Below, in pieces: positions 60,841 through 64,000 of a stretch of 64,000 bases of DNA. Each line of letters starts with the position of its first letter. Position 1 is the first letter of the stretch. The DNA lies in contig JBCDIZ010000001.1 in the NCBI GenBank assembly GCA_038748365.1, forward strand, positions 62,001 to 126,000, written 5' to 3'. Source of the DNA: Alterisphingorhabdus sp038748365 (lineage in GTDB: Bacteria; Pseudomonadota; Alphaproteobacteria; Sphingomonadales; Sphingomonadaceae). The notes under the pieces were generated by a model. It ran no database searches. It saw only the letters and a list, made by a program, of their open reading frames with translations, and was not told the DNA's origin. The position numbers and the translations under genes are program-made.

Positions 60841-61379
60841 TTGTATTTGATTTGCAATGCGAGCATGGCCATGTCTTTGAAGGCTGGTTTGGTTCCTCTG
60901 AAGACTATGAAAAGCAACGCGAACGCGGCATTTTAATCTGCCCAATTTGTGGGAACGCAGAGGTTTCCAAGGCGGTAATGGCGCCCAATATTGGTCGCAA
61001 AGGCAATCAGTCGGCAACAGCTGCACCAACGGATAATCAGGAAACTCCGTCATCAGCCGCTCCAGCGGCATCTGTGCCCGCCCCGGTGACATCAGAAACA
61101 ACTAAGGCGCCGGTCGCGAACACCGCTGAGGGCGCGGCACCTGCCGAAATCAAAAAACTGCTGACCGCGCTTGCCAAAGCCCAGTCTCAAGCACTTGAAC
61201 AATCCAAATGGGTTGGCCGCGATTTTGCCGATCAGGCTCGCTCCATGCATTATGGCGAGGCGGACAAAGAACAGATTCATGGCGAGGCCAGCCTGAAAGA
61301 AACCGAGGAATTGCTGGAGGAAGGCGTCGAGCTGATGCCGCTACCATTCCCGGTACAGCCGCCGGAAAAGCAGAACTAA
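60837..61379 (+). CDS. DUF1178 family protein
   Basis: Encodes 180 residues. The N-terminus MIVFDLQCEHGHVFEGWF, with Cys and His, and CPICGNAEVSKAVMAPNI form a likely zinc-ribbon, as in the DUF1178 family. The middle is a Pro/Ala/Thr-rich linker; a conserved helical part follows (LTALAKAQSQALEQSKWVG). Function is unknown. Consistently found after a nitrilase and glutaredoxin gene in alphaproteobacteria. Confidence 0.9.
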   Translation: MIVFDLQCEHGHVFEGWFGSSEDYEKQRERGILICPICGNAEVSKAVMAPNIGRKGNQSATAAPTDNQETPSSAAPAASVPAPVTSETTKAPVANTAEGAAPAEIKKLLTALAKAQSQALEQSKWVGRDFADQARSMHYGEADKEQIHGEASLKETEELLEEGVELMPLPFPVQPPEKQN

Positions 61380-61447
61380 AGCTGCTTTCACCACAGTCGG
61401 GAAAGCATTGCATTGCCGACTGGCCAGCCTTATTGCGAATCTTGGTT

Positions 61448-61524
61448 GCGCCCGTAGCTCAGCAGGATAGAGCACCAGATTCCTAATCTGGGGGCCACAG
61501 GTTCGAATCCTGTCGGGCGCACCA
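61448..61524 (+). tRNA. tRNA-Arg (CCT)
   Basis: Acceptor GCGCCCG/CGGGCGC, D-arm GCTC...GAGC, anticodon loop TTCCTAA (anticodon CCT, arginine), T-arm with GGTTCGAATCC, discriminator A and encoded CCA (61522-61524). It follows DUF1178 and faces the convergent gene at 61551. Confidence 0.97.
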
Positions 61525-61550
61525 TTTTTGGTCGTTGCGTGTAGAGCGCC

Positions 61551-62159
61551 TTAAAGATCAAAATCCATGCGCGATGTGATTTCGGCGGATTTGTCGGTAT
61601 AATTACCCTCAGCCAGGACCTTGTCGCGCTGCTGAAGTAGGTCGATAATCGGGTCGTGGAATACTTCTACGGCAGCGGTAAGCCAGTCGTTGACCAGCGG
61701 ATCACCGGGGGCGTCTTTCATGTTGAAGTTTTTCAGACGCTCGGCAATTGCGTCGGCGGGCATCATATATTCGAATGTCACCCAGTAATTGGTGGTGAAC
61801 CAATAGAGCGGTATACCATCGGTATGGAAGCCCAAGGCTGCGAAATGTACTACTTTGGCCGGGAATTTGCCCTTTTTGTTTTTCTTATGCTCAGGCTTGA
61901 CCAGAGGCTCCACGCCTTTGAACATATCGAGCGGCAGGAACATGTGAAAATGCCCATGCTCACCTTCTTCCCGTTCTTCAGGCTTGTGCGCATGGTAGAA
62001 CCAGCGTGATTTGTTGCCGGGGGCGATGCAGTCACCCTTGGGATAGTGGCGATATTGCACAAATGGCACATCTGGTGGAACGACACGAGGGACAAGCGAA
62101 ACGCCTTCTTCCATGATCTTGCCGGTTAACGCAAAAAGACGGTCAATTGCTTCGCTCAT
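61551..62159 (-). CDS. Conserved uncharacterised protein
   Basis: Encodes 202 residues, soluble, without signal peptide. It has notable His and aromatic clusters: RHYPKGDCIAPGNKSRWFYH and GEHGHFHMFLP, then LYWFTTNYWVTFEYMM. The pattern could bind a metal, but no domain is confidently known (possibly the family labelled DUF6969). It lies between tRNA-Arg and a small Cys-rich gene. Confidence 0.8.
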   Translation of the reverse strand: MSEAIDRLFALTGKIMEEGVSLVPRVVPPDVPFVQYRHYPKGDCIAPGNKSRWFYHAHKPEEREEGEHGHFHMFLPLDMFKGVEPLVKPEHKKNKKGKFPAKVVHFAALGFHTDGIPLYWFTTNYWVTFEYMMPADAIAERLKNFNMKDAPGDPLVNDWLTAAVEVFHDPIIDLLQQRDKVLAEGNYTDKSAEITSRMDFDL

Positions 62160-62292
62160 TATATCTCTGACTTTTCTGTATATCGCGGAAAGCTAAACAA
62201 CCAGCGACAGGAAAACCAGAGCATAATGGCGGGCAATTGACCGTCTTTGATATGCATCAAATAATCCGGAATGTCCGGATTACTGGACTGAA

Positions 62293-62574
62293 TTACTCGG
62301 CTGCGCACTCGCCTTCAGCAGCGCATTCTGCACCACAAGCACCGCATTCGCCTTCAGCACCGCATTCGCCGGTTACTGCATCAGCAGCAGCACATGCGGC
62401 ACAACCAGCAGTATCTACAGCGCCTTCAGCGGCACAGCCTACAGCTTCTGCACCGTCAACAGCTGCACAGCCTGCTTCTTCAACAGCGTCACCAGCTTCT
62501 TCAGGTGTACATGCGGTTGCGAGAGCGAGACCACCAGCGATGGCGAGCATCTTTCCCAGATTGTTGTTCTTCAT
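62293..62574 (-). CDS. Small cysteine-rich, acidic lipoprotein-like protein
   Basis: Encodes 93 residues. The N-terminus resembles a lipoprotein signal (MLAIAGGLALATACTPEE) with the lipidated Cys at about residue 22. The rest contains nine more cysteines in GC/AC/EC contexts among Ala, Gly, Glu and Asp (for example GECGAEGECGACGAEC). No family is recognised. A ribosome-binding AAGGGGAA lies upstream. It is the second Cys-rich exported peptide in the window but differs in charge and anchoring from that at 46319. Confidence 0.7.
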   Translation of the reverse strand: MKNNNLGKMLAIAGGLALATACTPEEAGDAVEEAGCAAVDGAEAVGCAAEGAVDTAGCAACAAADAVTGECGAEGECGACGAECAAEGECAAE

Positions 62575-62699
62575 TGCTATTCCCCTTCAGGTTGTAAAAT
62601 ACTTGGAACAAGAATGCGCTTTTTACGAGCAGCGTGATAGGTCTGGCAAGATTTTTTCGCATAGAGGATAGATTTTTTTGCAGTGCGGTATCGTAACGA

Positions 62700-63110
62700 T
62701 CATTTTGTCGCCCGATTGATGCCCCATTGTCTGGCCACCGTATACCCCAGATAACCTGTGCCAAATAAGGCATATAACGGCTCTGGAATGCCGGACAGAT
62801 AAGCATTCATTCCATTGGCGATAGCATAAGCGGTTTCGGGTCGCACACTGGCTATCAGGCCCATGGGAATCGCCCATAAAATCATGATATACATGACATA
62901 AAGGAAGCTGGGACGGGCTCTGCTGGTCCATGGATCAGGCGATTTTGCCTCTGCCATGATTGCTGCGATTCGCGTTTCCACCTCTTGTAGTTCCTGGCTA
63001 CCCTGAAGCTTTAACAGCTCCAACTTGGCCTTGTCGCGGGCCTGTGGGTCGGGGATGATTTTGTCGATCAGTTTTGCCAGCGGAGAAACAATGATTTCGG
63101 CTAGTGACAT
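62700..63110 (-). CDS. Holin of the three-transmembrane GTA type
   Basis: Encodes 136 residues. An amphipathic, charged N-terminal half (IIPDPQARDKAKLELLKLQG) is followed by two to three hydrophobic spans (SFLYVMYIMILWAIPMGLIA and a C-terminal one). This architecture fits the GTA/phage 3-TM holin family. It would permeabilise the inner membrane to release the endolysin encoded directly upstream on the same strand. Confidence 0.82.
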   Translation of the reverse strand: MSLAEIIVSPLAKLIDKIIPDPQARDKAKLELLKLQGSQELQEVETRIAAIMAEAKSPDPWTSRARPSFLYVMYIMILWAIPMGLIASVRPETAYAIANGMNAYLSGIPEPLYALFGTGYLGYTVARQWGINRATK

Positions 63111-63157
63111 AGCGTTTTCCTTGAGATGAGAGGGTGTTTTTGTCCGATATGCCTGAG

Positions 63158-63754
63158 TCAGGGGCGGGTACGATGCGCCAGCCAGCCATAGAGAAAGGCC
63201 TCATTGGCAGGGCGTGATTCGGCTAAATGGATGTATCGTGCGCCCTGCAGCGAATCGATGGCACGTAAGAGCACAGACTCTCCAGCTTCTCCCCGCTGAT
63301 CGATATAATAAGAGAGGGCACCTAGCGTTTTCGGCCCGATCACCCGGTCAACGACTATATCATAATAATCGCGCCCGCCGCGGTTCAGGGCATTAAGCGC
63401 GCGTTGCAAGAAGCCAATGGCGATACCTGCACCCATGTTGACCGCGATATCGAACAATTCAGCTGCAACTTGCGGTGCATCATTTGCGACATGATCAAAG
63501 CCGGGACGCAGCCAATAGATGCGTTTATATATGTCTACCGCCTGTTCACGCGGAAGCAGACGCATTGCCCCTTGATAACCATGCTGGCGTGCTACGGCCT
63601 TAGTAATTCCCCATCGTGTTTCGCCACCACGATCCGCAGGATGGTTGCTGTAACCGCCCTCGCGGGCAATGATTGTATCAATAAGGGCTTCAGGGCTGGC
63701 TGTACCAGACTTTGTTTCCAATGCGATATCGAGCGCTTGGTGATCAAACTGCAT
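63158..63754 (-). CDS. Glycoside hydrolase 108 endolysin with peptidoglycan-binding C-terminus
   Basis: Encodes 198 residues from the ATG at 63754 (MQFDHQALDIALETK). The catalytic motif REGGYSNHPADRGGET (Glu as acid) and WGIT mark the GH108 lysozyme fold, followed by a PG_binding_3-like region ending in WLAHRTRP. No signal peptide, as expected for a holin-dependent enzyme. With the holin gene 47 bases downstream it forms a lysis cassette like the unlinked one used by Rhodobacter gene transfer agents. No capsid or tail genes are in the window. Confidence 0.87.
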   Translation of the reverse strand: MQFDHQALDIALETKSGTASPEALIDTIIAREGGYSNHPADRGGETRWGITKAVARQHGYQGAMRLLPREQAVDIYKRIYWLRPGFDHVANDAPQVAAELFDIAVNMGAGIAIGFLQRALNALNRGGRDYYDIVVDRVIGPKTLGALSYYIDQRGEAGESVLLRAIDSLQGARYIHLAESRPANEAFLYGWLAHRTRP

Positions 63755-63898
63755 TTCCTGTCTCCAATTGGCTATTTTCGTTAGAAATAACCTATTTGGA
63801 TAACTGTAGGAAAATGCTTTGTTTTGAGCGTGGATGCAGTGCCAAGACAGGCATATATCCGCAGATGCACATTTGATGAGAGATGTAAGGGGAATCTC

Positions 63899-63975
63899 TG
63901 GTCGGGACGAGAGGATTCGAACCTCCGACCCCCACACCCCCAGTGTGATGCGCTACCAGGCTGCGCTACGTCCCG
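63899..63975 (-). tRNA. tRNA-Pro (GGG)
   Basis: On the minus strand: acceptor CGGGACG/CGTCCCG, D-arm GCGC...GCGC, anticodon loop CTGGGGG (anticodon GGG, proline), T-arm GGAGG..CCTC, discriminator A and encoded CCA at the 3' end (63899-63901). It lies upstream of the lysis cassette, transcribed in the same direction. Confidence 0.96.
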
Positions 63976-64000
63976 ACCGAGGTGAGGGCGTATAAGAGTG

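Noticed and set aside
62237..62671. Plus-strand Ala/Pro/Ser/His-rich frame opposite the Cys-rich gene
   Set aside because: It is the antisense reading of the Cys-rich repeats and has no signal or ribosome-binding site.
63158..63975. Prophage integrated at tRNA-Pro
   Set aside because: No integrase, no duplicated tRNA 3' end and no structural phage genes were seen in the window.

Overview
The window is a contiguous, gene-dense stretch of a chromosome of an alphaproteobacterium, most likely a member of the Sphingomonadales. Support: the alphaproteobacterial protein variants throughout, the order comF-grxC-nitrilase-DUF1178, the split ccm locus, a bamA-skp-fabZ cluster without any lpx genes, and many intergenic palindromes of the CCTCCCCG...CGGGGAGG type. 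Overall base composition is moderately GC-rich by eye. No insertion sequence, CRISPR array or rRNA gene was seen. The genus cannot be fixed from the sequence alone.

Layout. 1-7.3 kb: the spc ribosomal-protein operon (end of rpmC, then rpsQ, rplN, rplX, rplE, rpsN, rpsH, rplF, rplR, rpsE, rpmD, rplO), followed by secY and adk. 7.3-14.8 kb: a secreted SRPBCC protein, gdhA, a CPA2 antiporter, icd, psd-pssA and a small membrane protein whose upstream region holds paired DnaA boxes and two tandem alphaproteobacterial LexA (SOS) boxes. 15.3-26.9 kb: rpsB-tsf-pyrH-frr-uppS-cdsA-dxr-rseP-bamA-skp-fabZ and rpmE, covering translation, isoprenoid and phospholipid precursors, and outer-membrane assembly. 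27-31.3 kb: a minus-strand operon of a prolyl-4-hydroxylase-like oxygenase, an NRAMP-like transporter with both metal motifs altered, and 5-oxoprolinase PxpABC. 31.3-33.6 kb: type II secretion minor pseudopilins gspI, gspJ, gspK. 33.7-42.2 kb: tRNA-His, an amino-acid dehydrogenase, ccmC-D-E-F-G-H-I (including a 42-codon ccmD) and kup. 42.4-51.8 kb: nitronate monooxygenase, leuA, a YHS / Cys-rich / YHS cluster, yceI, then ilvC, ilvH and ilvI (branched-chain amino acids). 51.9-58 kb: miaA and serB head to head, then a SPOR protein, an orphan ParA, a ribbon-helix-helix-like partner and a TPR-SPOR lipoprotein. 58-64 kb: methyltransferase, comF, grxC, nitrilase, DUF1178, tRNA-Arg, an uncharacterised protein, a second Cys-rich lipoprotein-like protein, a holin plus GH108 endolysin pair of the gene-transfer-agent type, and tRNA-Pro.

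The observations most worth following are: the SOS/DnaA-controlled small membrane protein; the Cys-rich exported peptide between two YHS paralogues; the orphan ParA-RHH-SPOR locus; the PxpABC-linked NRAMP homologue; a mobile palindrome read in frame as the GspJ leader; an EF-hand loop in Skp; and the large palindromic repeat family, one copy of which sits inside the ribosomal-protein operon.
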